A stretch of DNA of 64,000 nt from Sulfitobacter sabulilitoris (GCF_005887615.1 NZ_VANS01000002.1:558001-622000); one strand, 5' to 3'. Numbered from the stretch's first letter, positions 1 through 8,224 are shown. Notes: a model not told the origin generated them from the sequence alone. A program made the numbers and translations.

Positions 1-279
1 GTGGCAAACCACGTGGTTCACGCTGATGCAGCTTGCGTGCTGATAGCCCTTGTAGCCGATCGTCGCGGATGTGGCCCCGGCGGCATCCACCTTTTCGTTG
101 ATGATCCGGTCAAGCTCGGCCGTGGTTTGGCCCACGACGACATGGGGCGCGACCTCGTCGAGGATACGCGCCGCCAATTCCCCCGCAACACGCATCCCGG
201 CAAAGTCCGCGTCGTCGTAGATACGGATGCCGTCCTTGGTCTGACGGCCGCGTAGATCCTGGTTCACTGCTGGCTCCAT
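1..279 (-). CDS. map: Methionine aminopeptidase type I, N-terminal 93 residues (runs off window)
   Basis: Removes the initiator methionine from nascent proteins; a cytosolic two-metal hydrolase. Translating the minus strand from the ATG at 279 gives 93 codons open to the window edge. The visible part contains the type I MAP N-terminal pattern: DGIRIYDDADFAGMRVAGE near residues 18-36, then IGYKGYQHASCISVNHVVCH ending at residue 93. SVNxVVCHGIP is a hallmark of the family; its first part is present here. The metal ligands and C-terminal two thirds lie outside the window. It starts 55 bases beyond the sfsA stop on the same strand, so the two are probably co-transcribed. Confidence 0.93.
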   Translation of the reverse strand, partial: MEPAVNQDLRGRQTKDGIRIYDDADFAGMRVAGELAARILDEVAPHVVVGQTTAELDRIINEKVDAAGATSATIGYKGYQHASCISVNHVVCH

Positions 280-333
280 CCTTGAGTTCGGGCGCCTGTC
301 TAGCGCGCTATGGCCCAAAGAACCAGTGGGCCG

Positions 334-1041
334 TTAGCCCAGCAAAGGCAGCGGGTGGGCCATTTCTATGCCGTTGGGTGAGATATTGGTGCCGAAACAC
401 AAGGTTTCAACACCTTTCTTCTGCGCCGCAGCATAGGCGGTCGCATACGCCGGGTCCAGATCGGCGGCCAGCGACAGGCATTCGCAGTCGGTCCGCTGCA
501 CCAGGTAGAGCATGACGGCGCGCTGCCCCGCCTGCGCCACGCGCGCCAGTTCGTCCAGATGTCTGGCGCCGCGCGTGGTCACGCTGTCCGGAAATTCGGC
601 CAGCCCCGGCGCACGGCTCAGCGTCACACTCTTGACCTCGACATAGGCGTCGGGCAGGCCCGGTTCGGTCAGCAGCATGTCGATCCGGCTGTTGGTTCCG
701 TACCTGACCTCGCGCCGGCAGGTGCCGTAGGCGGCCAGCGCGGGAATTGCGCGCGCGTCGATCGCTTCGGCCACGATACGGTTGGGCACGCCGGTATCGA
801 CGCCGGTAAAGTGCCCCTCGCCATGATCGACCAGCCGCCAGCCGAACTTCAGCTTTTTGCGCGGGTCGTCGTTCGGCTCGAGCCAGACACGCTGTCCGGG
901 TTCGGCCAGGCCCATCATCGACCCCGGATTGGCGCAATGCGCGGTGATGGTCTGCCCGGTCCCTTCCAAGGTACAGTCGGCCAGAAAACGTTTGTACCGC
1001 TTGATCAGGCGGGCGGGCACAAGTTGGGTTTGAAAGCGCAT
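334..1041 (-). CDS. sfsA: SfsA family DNA/RNA nuclease-like protein
   Basis: Member of the sugar fermentation stimulation protein family, 235 residues, the usual length. SfsA proteins have an OB-like N-terminal domain and a PD-(D/E)XK nuclease-like domain; the cellular role is not settled. Family segments visible: MRFQTQLVPARLIKRYKRFL at the start, ITAHCANPGSM near residue 32, YGTNSRIDMLL near 115, YVEVKSVTL near 132 (the E-x-K of the nuclease-like core) and FPDSVTTRGARHLDEL near 150. The open frame extends upstream to 1581, but homology begins at the ATG at 1041, and the extension is antisense to the next gene. It is followed 55 bases later by map on the same strand. Confidence 0.95.
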   Translation of the reverse strand: MRFQTQLVPARLIKRYKRFLADCTLEGTGQTITAHCANPGSMMGLAEPGQRVWLEPNDDPRKKLKFGWRLVDHGEGHFTGVDTGVPNRIVAEAIDARAIPALAAYGTCRREVRYGTNSRIDMLLTEPGLPDAYVEVKSVTLSRAPGLAEFPDSVTTRGARHLDELARVAQAGQRAVMLYLVQRTDCECLSLAADLDPAYATAYAAAQKKGVETLCFGTNISPNGIEMAHPLPLLG

Positions 1042-1113
1042 GACCGCAGGCCTATACCTTGACAGGGCCACGCTCAAGTCAGGTGCGGCCATCACCACCG
1101 AGGAAACGCCCAC

Positions 1114-1836
1114 ATGCCCAATCCCACTGCCGCGATGCTGGTCATCGGAGACGAGATTCTGTCGGGGCGCACACGCGACGCCAACATGCATCACCTCGCC
1201 GGCGAACTGTCCAAGGCGGGAATCGACCTGCGCGAAGTGCGTGTGGTCAGCGACGACCGGGGCGCGATCATCGCAGCCGTTCAGGCGCTGGCGCGGGCAT
1301 TCGACCATGTCTTTACCAGCGGTGGCATCGGCCCCACGCATGACGACATCACGGCAGATTGCATCGCGGCGGCCTTTGGCGTGAAAATCGACGTGCGCGC
1401 CGACGCCCGCGCCCTGCTGGAGGATCACTATGCGAAGTCCGAGATCGAGTTGAATGCCGCCCGTCTGCGCATGGCGCGTATCCCCGACGGGGCGACGCTG
1501 ATTGAAAATCCGGTATCCGCGGCACCGGGGTTCACGCTTGAGAACGTGCATGTCATGGCCGGTGTGCCATCGGTGTTTCAAGCCATGGTGTCGAGTGTTC
1601 TGCCGGGCCTGACGGGGGGCGCGCCGCTGATCAGCGAGACGTTGCGCATCGACCGGGGCGAGGGGGATATCGCGGGGCCCTTGGGCGATCTGGCGGCAGA
1701 GTTTCCCGATCTCAGCATGGGCTCCTATCCGTTCCAGAAGGATGGCAGGTTCGGATCCAATATCGTGGTGCGCGGCACTGATCAGGCGGCGGTCCGGTCC
1801 GTCATCGCGCGGCTGCGCGCGACGTTTGCCGGATGA
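1114..1836 (+). CDS. Molybdopterin-binding (CinA N-terminal-like, MoCF domain) protein
   Basis: A 240-residue protein made of the MoaB/Mog-type molybdopterin-binding fold found as the N-terminal half of CinA. Visible signatures are MLVIGDEILSGRTRDAN near residues 8-24 and the phosphate-binding loop FTSGGIGPTHDDIT near 67-80. The CinA C-terminal deamidase domain is absent, so this is the stand-alone form common in alphaproteobacteria. ADP-ribose pyrophosphatase activity is known for full CinA but cannot be assumed here. It is divergent from sfsA across 72 bases. Its stop overlaps the next start as ATGA, so translation of the downstream acetyltransferase is likely coupled. Confidence 0.88.
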   Translation: MPNPTAAMLVIGDEILSGRTRDANMHHLAGELSKAGIDLREVRVVSDDRGAIIAAVQALARAFDHVFTSGGIGPTHDDITADCIAAAFGVKIDVRADARALLEDHYAKSEIELNAARLRMARIPDGATLIENPVSAAPGFTLENVHVMAGVPSVFQAMVSSVLPGLTGGAPLISETLRIDRGEGDIAGPLGDLAAEFPDLSMGSYPFQKDGRFGSNIVVRGTDQAAVRSVIARLRATFAG

Positions 1837-2552
1837 CAGTCACCGCGCCCCAGTTGTTCGAGGTCTGTGATCGGACATGGCCCGCCGCGCGGGTCTGGCA
1901 GCAGGGGCCATGGACCCTGCGCGACGGTCAGGGCGGGGGCAAACGGGTGTCGGCGGCCACCGCCACGGGACCGGTCGAGGAAGACGACATTGCAGCGGCA
2001 GAGGACGCGATGCGCGCGATGGGGCGCGATCCCTTGTTCATGATCCGCGACGGCGATGCGGGCCTCGATGCCTGGCTCGAAGGGCGCGGATACCAGTTGA
2101 TCGATCCGGTGGTGATGATGTCCATCGACGTCGCGCGCCTGACGGATATTCCGATCCCGCGCGTGACGGCCTTCTGCATCTGGGAGCCGCTGGCGATCAT
2201 GGACGAGATCTGGGCCGCGGGCGGCATCGGGCCAGCACGGCGGCAGGTGATGGAACGTGCCGCGCTCAAGACCGGTATCCTGACGCGCTGGAACGAAAAA
2301 CCCGGAGGCGTGGGGTTTGCCGCCATCCACGACGGGGTGTGCATGGTCCATGCCGTCGAAGTCCTGCCGCACCAGCGTCAGCAGGGCGTGGGCGCCTGGA
2401 TCATGCGGGCCGCCGCGCATTGGGCCAAGGACCACGGCGCGCACAGCCTGTCGGTACTTTGCACCCGTTCGAACGACGGCGCGAACCGGCTGTATGCCGG
2501 GCTGGGCTTTGGTGCGGTCGGGCACTACCATTATCGCCAGCTTTCCAGATGA
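1833..2552 (+). CDS. GNAT family N-acetyltransferase
   Basis: A 239-residue acetyltransferase-fold protein. The GNAT core lies in the C-terminal half: the acetyl-CoA-binding segment VLPHQRQQGVGAWIMRAAA (Q/R-x-x-G-x-G/A motif) near residues 177-195, followed by SVLCTRSNDGANRLYAGLGF, the typical end of the fold. The N-terminal 110 residues are less typical and may form a degenerate second GNAT-like half. The substrate cannot be read from the sequence. It overlaps the cinA-like gene by four bases and is followed closely by the AhpD-like gene, forming a tight four-gene run. Confidence 0.82.
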   Translation: MTVTAPQLFEVCDRTWPAARVWQQGPWTLRDGQGGGKRVSAATATGPVEEDDIAAAEDAMRAMGRDPLFMIRDGDAGLDAWLEGRGYQLIDPVVMMSIDVARLTDIPIPRVTAFCIWEPLAIMDEIWAAGGIGPARRQVMERAALKTGILTRWNEKPGGVGFAAIHDGVCMVHAVEVLPHQRQQGVGAWIMRAAAHWAKDHGAHSLSVLCTRSNDGANRLYAGLGFGAVGHYHYRQLSR

Positions 2553-2566
2553 AAAGGACCGCGCCC

Positions 2567-3139
2567 ATGCCGGATCACAGCCTGCCCACCGCCCTCGACC
2601 TGCCGATGATGGACCCGCTGCCCGAGGCCACGCAGAAATATTTCGACGTATGCCAGGACAAGCTTGGGATGGTGCCCAACGTGCTGCGCGCCTATGCCTT
2701 CGACGCCGACAAGCTCAATTCATTCACGGCGATGTACAACGATCTGATGCTGGGCGACAGCGCGATCAGCAAGCTGGAACGCGAGATGATCGCGGTGGTC
2801 GTGTCCTCGATCAACAAGTGTTTTTATTGCCTCGTGGCGCATGGCGCCGCGGTACGCCAATTGTCGGGCGACCCCAAGCTGGGCGAGGCGCTGGTGATGA
2901 ATTACCGGGTGGCGCCGCTGGACGCGCGGCAGCGCGCCATGCTGGATTTCGCGGCACGGATGACGACGGCAAGCGCCAGCATCGAAGAGGCAGACCGCCA
3001 GATCCTGCGCGATCACGGGTTCAGCGACCGCGACATTTGGGATATCGCGTCGGTGGCGGGCTTTTTCAACATGACCAACCGCGTGGCCAGCGCCACCGCG
3101 ATGCGCCCGAACGACGAATATCACGCGCAGGCGCGATGA
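2567..3139 (+). CDS. Peroxidase-related (AhpD/carboxymuconolactone decarboxylase family) protein
   Basis: A 190-residue all-helical AhpD-like protein of the peroxidase-related group. The redox motif CFYCLVAHG (C-x2-C-x3-H) lies near residue 85, in the sequence SSINKCFYC, as expected for a thiol peroxidase or disulfide reductase core. The start at 2567 is preferred because AAGGA at 2554-2558 is placed eight bases before it; an in-frame ATG at 2549, overlapping the upstream stop, would add MKRTAP and has no such site. Its stop overlaps the next gene as ATGA. The physiological substrate is unknown. Confidence 0.86.
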   Translation: MPDHSLPTALDLPMMDPLPEATQKYFDVCQDKLGMVPNVLRAYAFDADKLNSFTAMYNDLMLGDSAISKLEREMIAVVVSSINKCFYCLVAHGAAVRQLSGDPKLGEALVMNYRVAPLDARQRAMLDFAARMTTASASIEEADRQILRDHGFSDRDIWDIASVAGFFNMTNRVASATAMRPNDEYHAQAR

Positions 3140-4089
3140 GCCGCCGCGCCGCGATCCTTGGCGGACTGATGTCTTTGGCGGTTGGTGTGCCGGCCCTTGC
3201 GCTGGACCTGCAATTGCCCGCCAACGCCCGCCTGACGGTCGAGCGCGACAGCACGCTGGACAGTTTCGCCGCGCCCGTCGGCGTGTTTGCGGAGGGCGGC
3301 GTTCCCGTGCGGGTGATCGAGGGGCCGGTCTCGCGGCAGGCCTGGCGGATCGACACCGGCGCGTTGACGACGCTGCAGGTGATGGCCCCCCTGCGGGCGC
3401 AGATCGAAGCGGCGGGCTATGACATCGTGTTCGAATGCACCGCGCGCACCTGTGGCGGGTTTGATTTCCGGTTCGCTGTCGAAACCTTGCCGGGCCCCAA
3501 CATGTACGTGAATATCCGCGCCTACCGCTACCTGACCGCATCGCGCGGACCGGTCGATACGCCCCAAGAGGTGATCACGGTGCTGGCCAGCGCCTCGGCC
3601 TCCTCTGCTTACGTGCAGATTATCCGGGCAGGGCCGACAGGCGGCGACACCATCGCGCGCGGCACATCCCCGCCGCCCGCGTCATCGCGGTCAGGGCCGC
3701 CTGCAACAGCAGACGACCTGCCAGGGATATTGCTGTCGCAGGGGCACGCTGTCCTGCGCGATCTGGAGTTCGACAGCGGCAGCGCCACCCTTGGGCCGGG
3801 TCCGTTCGCATCGCTTGCGGTTCTGGCCAGATTTCTGAACACGCGGCCTGAGTTGCGGCTGGCGCTGGTCGGGCACACCGATACGGTGGGCGGCCTGGAT
3901 CCCAATATCGTACTGTCGCGCCGCCGTGCGCAATCGGTGCGCGACCGGCTGATCGACGTACACGGTGTTCCGGCCGACCGGCTGGATGCCGAAGGAATGG
4001 GCTATCTGTCGCCTGTCGCAACCAACCTCGATGCGGCGGGCCGCGACCAGAACCGCCGCGTCGAAGCGGTGCTGCTCTCTGCGGAATGA
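3136..4089 (+). CDS. OmpA-family peptidoglycan-associated outer membrane/periplasmic protein
   Basis: A 317-residue exported protein with a signal peptide (RRAAILGGLMSLAVGVPALA, residues 3-22). The C-terminal 110 residues are an OmpA/MotB domain that binds peptidoglycan: LRDLEFDSGSATLGPG near 213, the ligand-binding region LALVGHTDTVGGLDPN near 245-260, LSRRRAQSVRDRL and the closing GRDQNRRVEAVLL. The N-terminal half is unclassified, probably beta-rich and periplasmic, with two cysteines in ECTARTCGG that could form a disulfide. A proline-rich linker (about residues 175-195) separates the two parts. It is the last gene of a run coupled by ATGA overlaps. Confidence 0.86.
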   Translation: MSRRAAILGGLMSLAVGVPALALDLQLPANARLTVERDSTLDSFAAPVGVFAEGGVPVRVIEGPVSRQAWRIDTGALTTLQVMAPLRAQIEAAGYDIVFECTARTCGGFDFRFAVETLPGPNMYVNIRAYRYLTASRGPVDTPQEVITVLASASASSAYVQIIRAGPTGGDTIARGTSPPPASSRSGPPATADDLPGILLSQGHAVLRDLEFDSGSATLGPGPFASLAVLARFLNTRPELRLALVGHTDTVGGLDPNIVLSRRRAQSVRDRLIDVHGVPADRLDAEGMGYLSPVATNLDAAGRDQNRRVEAVLLSAE

Positions 4090-4125
4090 AAAATGCCCCC
4101 GGAGCGTGGATACGCGCCGAGGGCA
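4089..4125 (-). terminator. Intrinsic terminator of the LysR gene
   Basis: Read on the minus strand, a hairpin with arms TGCCCTCGG and TGCCCCCGG plus an inner GCGT/ACGC stem around GGAT is followed at once by five T residues (complement of 4089-4093). It lies 31 bases beyond the lysR stop. The T run overlaps the stop codon of the convergent OmpA-like gene. On the plus strand the hairpin lacks a T run but may still slow polymerase. Confidence 0.8.
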
Positions 4126-4155
4126 GTCGTCACCGAGGGGGAATTGGTGATGGCG

Positions 4156-5061
4156 TTACCAGTCAGCGGGGCCTTTTTCCGCAAAGGCATGGACGAGGAA
4201 ATCGATGAAGGCGCGCACCTTGGGCTGGGTGAACCGGCCGGGCGGATAAACAGCGTAGATGCCTTGCGTCTCGAGCGGGAGTTCGGGGATGGCATCGACG
4301 ATCAGCCCCTTTTCCATCGCGTCGGAGTAGAGGAAGCTGGGCAGATATGCGATGCCAAGCCCCGAGATCGCCGCGTTGAGCAACGACTGGCCGTCATTGA
4401 CGCTGAGCCAGCCGGCGGTGCGGACCTGGCGCTTTTCGCCCGACGGCGCGGTCAACTTCCAGACGTTGCCGCTGGACTGGTTGGAATAGTGCAGAAGCTT
4501 GTGATCGTTCAGATCGTCGATCTTGTCGGGCCGGCCGTATTTTTCGAAATACGACGGGCTTGCGATCATGCGCTTGGTGGTTTCGGTCAGTTTGCGGGCG
4601 CGCAGGGTGCTGTCCTCCAGCTCGCCGATGCGCACGGCCATGTCGAACCCTTCCGAGATCAGTTCGACGTAGCGGTTGTTGAGGACCATGTTCACGGTGA
4701 TGTCGGGGAAATCGGCCAGAAACTCGCTCAGGACGGGGGACAGGTGGTTGACCCCGAAATCGGTCGCGACAGAGATCCGCAACAACCCCGAAGGCGCGCT
4801 TTGCATCGACGTGACGAGCGCGTCCGCCTCGCCGGCATCGTTCAGAACGCGGCGGGCGCGATCATAGTAGGCAAGGCCGATTTCCGTCGGGCTGACCCGG
4901 CGCGTCGTCCGGTTGAGCAGACGTGCGCCAAGCCGCGCTTCGAGGCTCGAGACGTGTTTTGAGACAGCGGATTTCGAAATCCCCATCTTCTTGGCGGCAT
5001 CCGTGAATCCGCCTTGATCCACAACCGTGGCAAAGGCTTCCATTTCTGTCAGGCGGTCCAT
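4156..5061 (-). CDS. LysR family transcriptional regulator
   Basis: A 301-residue LysR-type regulator. The N-terminal winged helix-turn-helix covers about residues 1-60 (MEAFATVVDQGGFTDAAKKM, then GISKSAVSKHVSSLEARLG), followed by the two-lobed effector-binding domain of the CrgA/PtxR-like subgroup (LRISVATDFGVNHLSPVL near 92, FDMAVRIGELEDSTL near 140, SGLGIAYLPSFL near 245). An ATG two codons upstream (5067) is possible, but AAGGA lies right against it and is correctly spaced for 5061. Neither neighbour is divergent from it, so no target can be assigned. Confidence 0.9.
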   Translation of the reverse strand: MDRLTEMEAFATVVDQGGFTDAAKKMGISKSAVSKHVSSLEARLGARLLNRTTRRVSPTEIGLAYYDRARRVLNDAGEADALVTSMQSAPSGLLRISVATDFGVNHLSPVLSEFLADFPDITVNMVLNNRYVELISEGFDMAVRIGELEDSTLRARKLTETTKRMIASPSYFEKYGRPDKIDDLNDHKLLHYSNQSSGNVWKLTAPSGEKRQVRTAGWLSVNDGQSLLNAAISGLGIAYLPSFLYSDAMEKGLIVDAIPELPLETQGIYAVYPPGRFTQPKVRAFIDFLVHAFAEKGPADW

Positions 5062-5175
5062 TGCCATTCCTTCTAAACTGCATTCGCTTGAGCCAGAGGT
5101 ATGGCGGCCAATTCAGGCAAGATCGGGGCAGCGGTGGGACAGTATCGGGGTCATTGCATGGATCGTTGAGGGCGT

Positions 5176-5200
5176 GGAAACACGAGAACGCTGTGTTTCC
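5176..5200 (-). terminator. Hairpin downstream of zntB-like gene
   Basis: A perfect 8-bp inverted repeat, GGAAACAC / GTGTTTCC, with a nine-base loop, begins six bases after the stop of the zntB-like gene on its strand. No T run follows, so it may be a transcript 3'-end stabiliser or a factor-assisted terminator. The rest of the 5062-5206 gap shows no gene. Confidence 0.45.
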
Positions 5201-5206
5201 GACGGC

Positions 5207-6148
5207 TTAGAGCCAACGCAGCCAGCGCATGACCCCCAGCAGCACCGCTGCCAGCACCACCATCGAGATGCACAGCACCGCAAAGGCCAGTGGCCAATCC
5301 GTGCCGGGCATGCCCGCAATGTTGACACCGAACAACCCGGTCAGAAACCCCAGCGGCAGGAAAATGGCCGCGACGACCGACAAGACATAGCCATTGCGCG
5401 CCAGCCGCGTATTGGACGCGGTTTCGTGGGCGTCCTGGACGGCTGACATCCGGTGGCGCAGGCTGTCGAGCTCTTCGACCACCAGGATCGTGCGGTTTGC
5501 CAGTTCGCGCAGGCGCAGCGCGTCCTGCTCGGGGATCAGCGGCAAATCGATGGCCGCCAGCCGGATCAGCGCGTCGCTTTGCGGCTCAAGGTATCGCAGC
5601 AGGCGGATCACGCTGCGGCGGGTCTCGGGCAGGTCGGCGGGGGGCGGTGTGCTGGCGTCCTCGAGGTCCAGTTCGAAATCTTCCGTGATCCGCGCGATTT
5701 CAAGCACCTTTTCCTGGACCCGGTCGGTCAGCCGAATGATCAGGGTGTCCAGAAACGCAGCAACCGTCGGGGGGGCCTTGTTTTTTTCTGCCGCGCGGCG
5801 GATGTCGTCGATGGCAAAGACCCTTCGCATCCGCACCGTGATGACCACTCCTTGGGACACCCACATGCGCACCGACACCATCTGATCGGCAGGTTGACCG
5901 ACGTTCAGGTTGATACCGCGCAGGTTCAGGATCAGCCCGTCGTCGAACCTGTCGCAGCGGGGTCGGGTTTCGGGCTGCATCAGCGCGCCTGCCGGGATGT
6001 CGGGCAGGCTGGCATAGGCCCAGTCGCGCAGCGACGGTTCGGACAGATCGTAATGCCACCAGCGGTACACACCCGGCCCGGTCAGCGCGGTATCTTCGGG
6101 GACGGTCGTGCTGCCGTCGGGATAGATGTCGAAAACGCAGATTGGCAT
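5207..6148 (-). CDS. zntB: CorA-family metal transporter, ZntB-like
   Basis: A 313-residue inner-membrane CorA-superfamily protein. The long N-terminal cytoplasmic domain and stalk helix (about residues 1-245) are followed by two C-terminal membrane segments (NGYVLSVVAAIFLPLGFLTG and WPLAFAVLCISMVVLAAVLL). The connecting loop carries GVNIAGMPG, the ZntB-type variant of the CorA GMN selectivity motif, which favours zinc rather than magnesium transport. ZntB is known to move zinc; direction has been debated. The start at 6148 gives the canonical MPICVFDIYPDG opening; the open frame continues upstream but without family similarity. The upstream divergent gene is a DUF4399 protein. Confidence 0.86.
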   Translation of the reverse strand: MPICVFDIYPDGSTTVPEDTALTGPGVYRWWHYDLSEPSLRDWAYASLPDIPAGALMQPETRPRCDRFDDGLILNLRGINLNVGQPADQMVSVRMWVSQGVVITVRMRRVFAIDDIRRAAEKNKAPPTVAAFLDTLIIRLTDRVQEKVLEIARITEDFELDLEDASTPPPADLPETRRSVIRLLRYLEPQSDALIRLAAIDLPLIPEQDALRLRELANRTILVVEELDSLRHRMSAVQDAHETASNTRLARNGYVLSVVAAIFLPLGFLTGLFGVNIAGMPGTDWPLAFAVLCISMVVLAAVLLGVMRWLRWL

Positions 6149-6296
6149 GTCGGCCCCCCATGTCGGTTGGCGGCACTTTGCCCTGACGGTCGGGCACTGA
6201 CAACGGCCACCTATCGCGCGCACCCTTCGGATCTTTATGCTAACGTGCCAACATTGCGGGATGCCCGCGGCATCACATCCACCAAAGGAGATTTCC

Positions 6297-6749
6297 ATGA
6301 AGACAATCCTGAGCGTTTTGGCCATTGCGACCGCCACGTTGCTGACGACCCTGCCGGCCTTGGCCGGAGGAGAGACACCGTCGAACCCCGATGCCCGGGT
6401 TTATTTCGTCAACCTCGAGGATGGCGCGACGGTCACGTCGCCGGTCATGATCGTGTTCGGCCTGTCGGGTATGGGCGTGGCGCCGGCGGGAACGGAGCAG
6501 GAGATGACGGGCCATCATCATTTGCTGATCGACCGCCCCCCTTTGGGCGAGGGAGAGGATGGCGCGGATGAGTTGTCGATGGGTTTGCCGTCGGATGACC
6601 ATCACAAGCATTTCGGCGGCGGCCAGACCGAAACGACGATCGAACTGCCCCCCGGAGAGCACACACTGCAACTGGTGCTGGGTGACTATGGCCATGTTCC
6701 GCACGCCACGCCGATCGTGTCCGATGTGATAACGATCACGGTCGAATGA
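6297..6749 (+). CDS. DUF4399 domain periplasmic protein
   Basis: A 150-residue exported protein with a signal peptide (ILSVLAIATATLLTTLPALA, cleavage near residue 23) and one DUF4399 domain. The domain shows VYFVNLEDGATVTSPV near 33, the histidine-rich TGHHHLLID near 72 and HTLQLVLGDYGHVPH near 122. Function is unknown; the histidine cluster (GHHH, then DDHHKHFGGG) suggests metal binding. The start is fixed by AAGGAG at 6285-6290, six bases before the ATG. It is divergent from the zntB-like gene, which makes a metal-related role possible, but this is inference only. Confidence 0.85.
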   Translation: MKTILSVLAIATATLLTTLPALAGGETPSNPDARVYFVNLEDGATVTSPVMIVFGLSGMGVAPAGTEQEMTGHHHLLIDRPPLGEGEDGADELSMGLPSDDHHKHFGGGQTETTIELPPGEHTLQLVLGDYGHVPHATPIVSDVITITVE

Positions 6750-6774
6750 CCTGCCACAACCCGGCGGCGCGTCG

Positions 6775-7455
6775 TCAGGCGGGAAATGCCCTGTCAAACG
6801 CGGCTCGCCCCTTGGGCGTGAACGTCACGATCCGCGATCCCTCCTGTCGTCGGGTCCATCCGGCGTCACAGAACTGCGCGAGCAATGCCCGGCCCAGCTT
6901 GCCGGAGAGATGCGACATCCGTGCGCTCCAGTCCAGGCATTCGCGGCACATCGGCGCGCGGCTGCGGTCCAGCGCCTCGAGATCGACGCCAAGGTCGCGC
7001 ACGAACCCGGCCCCGGCCCGCGACAGGGTCAGGCCGCCGGCCTCGAGGCACAGGTGCCCCTGCGCGCGCATCGCATTGAACATCTGAACGCCGCGATCCC
7101 CGGCCAGGTGATTGTAGCAAACGCGCGCGTCGCGCAGGGCGGTGTCGCGGGGGCCGGTACGGTGCCGCAAATGACCACGGTGGGCCGCGAGCCCCATCAG
7201 GGCCTCAAGCGTCTGCGCCACCGCTTCGTCGCGCAGGGCGAAATAGCGGTGACGCCCCTGCTTGCGTTGCCGCAGCAGGCCGCCGTCCTCCAGTTTGCGC
7301 AGGTGGGAACTGGCGGTTTGCGGGCTGACGCCGGCCTCTGCCGCCAGTTCGGTCGCCGTCAGCGCCTTGCCCGACATCAGCGCGGTCAGGATGTTGGCGC
7401 GCGCAGGGTCGCCGATCAGCATGGCGATTCGGGCGATATCCGGACCTTCTTTCAT
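6775..7455 (-). CDS. ArsR family helix-turn-helix transcriptional regulator
   Basis: A 226-residue regulator, about twice the size of simple ArsR repressors. Residues 1-85 form the winged helix domain (LIGDPARANILTALMSGKAL, then AGVSPQTASSHLRKLEDGGL and RHRYFAL). The C-terminal extension contains CYNHLAGDRGVQMF near 110, a second winged-helix-like stretch, and cysteines in MCRECLDWSARMSHLSGKLG and QFCDAGW. This two-part layout is common in alphaproteobacterial ArsR proteins of unknown effector. It is divergent from the NIPSNAP/ABM pair, and an inverted repeat overlaps its start, so it probably represses both units. Confidence 0.88.
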   Translation of the reverse strand: MKEGPDIARIAMLIGDPARANILTALMSGKALTATELAAEAGVSPQTASSHLRKLEDGGLLRQRKQGRHRYFALRDEAVAQTLEALMGLAAHRGHLRHRTGPRDTALRDARVCYNHLAGDRGVQMFNAMRAQGHLCLEAGGLTLSRAGAGFVRDLGVDLEALDRSRAPMCRECLDWSARMSHLSGKLGRALLAQFCDAGWTRRQEGSRIVTFTPKGRAAFDRAFPA

Positions 7456-7475
7456 AGTTCGATGCTAGTCGAAGT
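7456..7475. promoter_or_regulatory. Probable ArsR operator
   Basis: AGTTCGA and TCGAAGT arms (7456-7462 and 7469-7475; one mismatch) flank a 6-base spacer immediately upstream of the arsR start and 59 bases before the NIPSNAP gene. Position and symmetry suit a dimeric ArsR repressor. No binding evidence is available. Confidence 0.5.
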
Positions 7476-7533
7476 ATGTGCGCCTGTCCATCTGCTACAG
7501 GTTGGTGCGACGCAACCGAAGGGAAAGACGGTC

Positions 7534-7881
7534 ATGCTGACCTGTATCATCCGCTATCACATCGATCCCGCCAAAAAGGCGCAGTTCGAACACTACGCGC
7601 GCAATTGGGGGCAGGCCATTCCGCGCTGCGGCGCGGACCTTGTGGGGTATTACGCCCCGCACGAAGGGTCATCGACGCTGGCCTACGGCATTTACAACAT
7701 TCCCAGCCTGGCCGCCTACGAGGCGTATCGCGCGCGGCTGGCTGATGACCCGCTGGGGCGGGAAAATTATGGATTTGCGCAGCGCGGGCGTTTCTTGCTA
7801 CGCGAAGACCGGACATTCCTCAGGCTGGCTTCGGGGCCACATGCGGACATGGCCACGTGCCAACAGGGAGAGCCAGCATGA
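7534..7881 (+). CDS. NIPSNAP family dimeric alpha-beta barrel protein
   Basis: A 115-residue protein of the NIPSNAP / dimeric alpha-beta barrel group. It opens with MLTCIIRYHIDPAKKAQFE, followed by HYARNWGQAIPRCGADLVGY and IYNIPSLAAYEAYRARL, a pattern seen in many small ferredoxin-like-fold proteins of unknown function. There is no signal peptide. Its stop overlaps the start of the ABM gene as ATGA, so the two are made together. It is divergent from an ArsR regulator. A monooxygenase, isomerase or binding role is possible; the sequence does not decide. Confidence 0.8.
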   Translation: MLTCIIRYHIDPAKKAQFEHYARNWGQAIPRCGADLVGYYAPHEGSSTLAYGIYNIPSLAAYEAYRARLADDPLGRENYGFAQRGRFLLREDRTFLRLASGPHADMATCQQGEPA

Positions 7882-8222
7882 TAGGTATCATTTTCGAAGT
7901 CGAACCCGCCGACGGCAAGCGCGAGGAATACCTCGATTACGCGGCGCAGATGCGCCCCGTTCTCGAAGAGATGGAGGGCTTCATCTCGGTCGAGCGGTTC
8001 CAGAGCATCACCAACCCCGGCAAGATGCTGTCGTTGTCCTTCTGGGAGGACGAGGAGGCCGTGAACCGCTGGCGCAAACTGGCCAAGCACCGCAAGATGC
8101 AGATGCTTGGCCGCAAGGGTCTCTTTGCCGATTACCGCCTGCGCGTTGCGGGCGTGATCCGCGACTATGGCCTGATGGACCGCGCCGAAGCGCCCGAGGA
8201 CAGCGTCGCCATGCACGGCTGA
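7878..8222 (+). CDS. Antibiotic biosynthesis monooxygenase (ABM) domain protein
   Basis: A 114-residue protein with the ABM ferredoxin-like fold: IIFEVEPADGKREEYLDYA near residues 4-22, MEGFISVERFQSITNPGKM near 35-53 and LSFWEDEEAVNRWRK near 55-69, then the helix HRKMQMLGRKGLFADYRLRV. Such proteins act as cofactor-free monooxygenases or as small-molecule binders. It is translationally coupled to the NIPSNAP gene, and both share the same general fold, so a heteromeric complex is conceivable. The convergent fadH stop lies two bases after its own stop. Confidence 0.84.
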   Translation: MIGIIFEVEPADGKREEYLDYAAQMRPVLEEMEGFISVERFQSITNPGKMLSLSFWEDEEAVNRWRKLAKHRKMQMLGRKGLFADYRLRVAGVIRDYGLMDRAEAPEDSVAMHG

Positions 8223-8224
8223 GG

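Noticed and set aside
1042-1581. Upstream extension of the sfsA frame
   Set aside because: Overlaps the cinA-like gene antisense; SfsA similarity starts exactly at the ATG at 1041.
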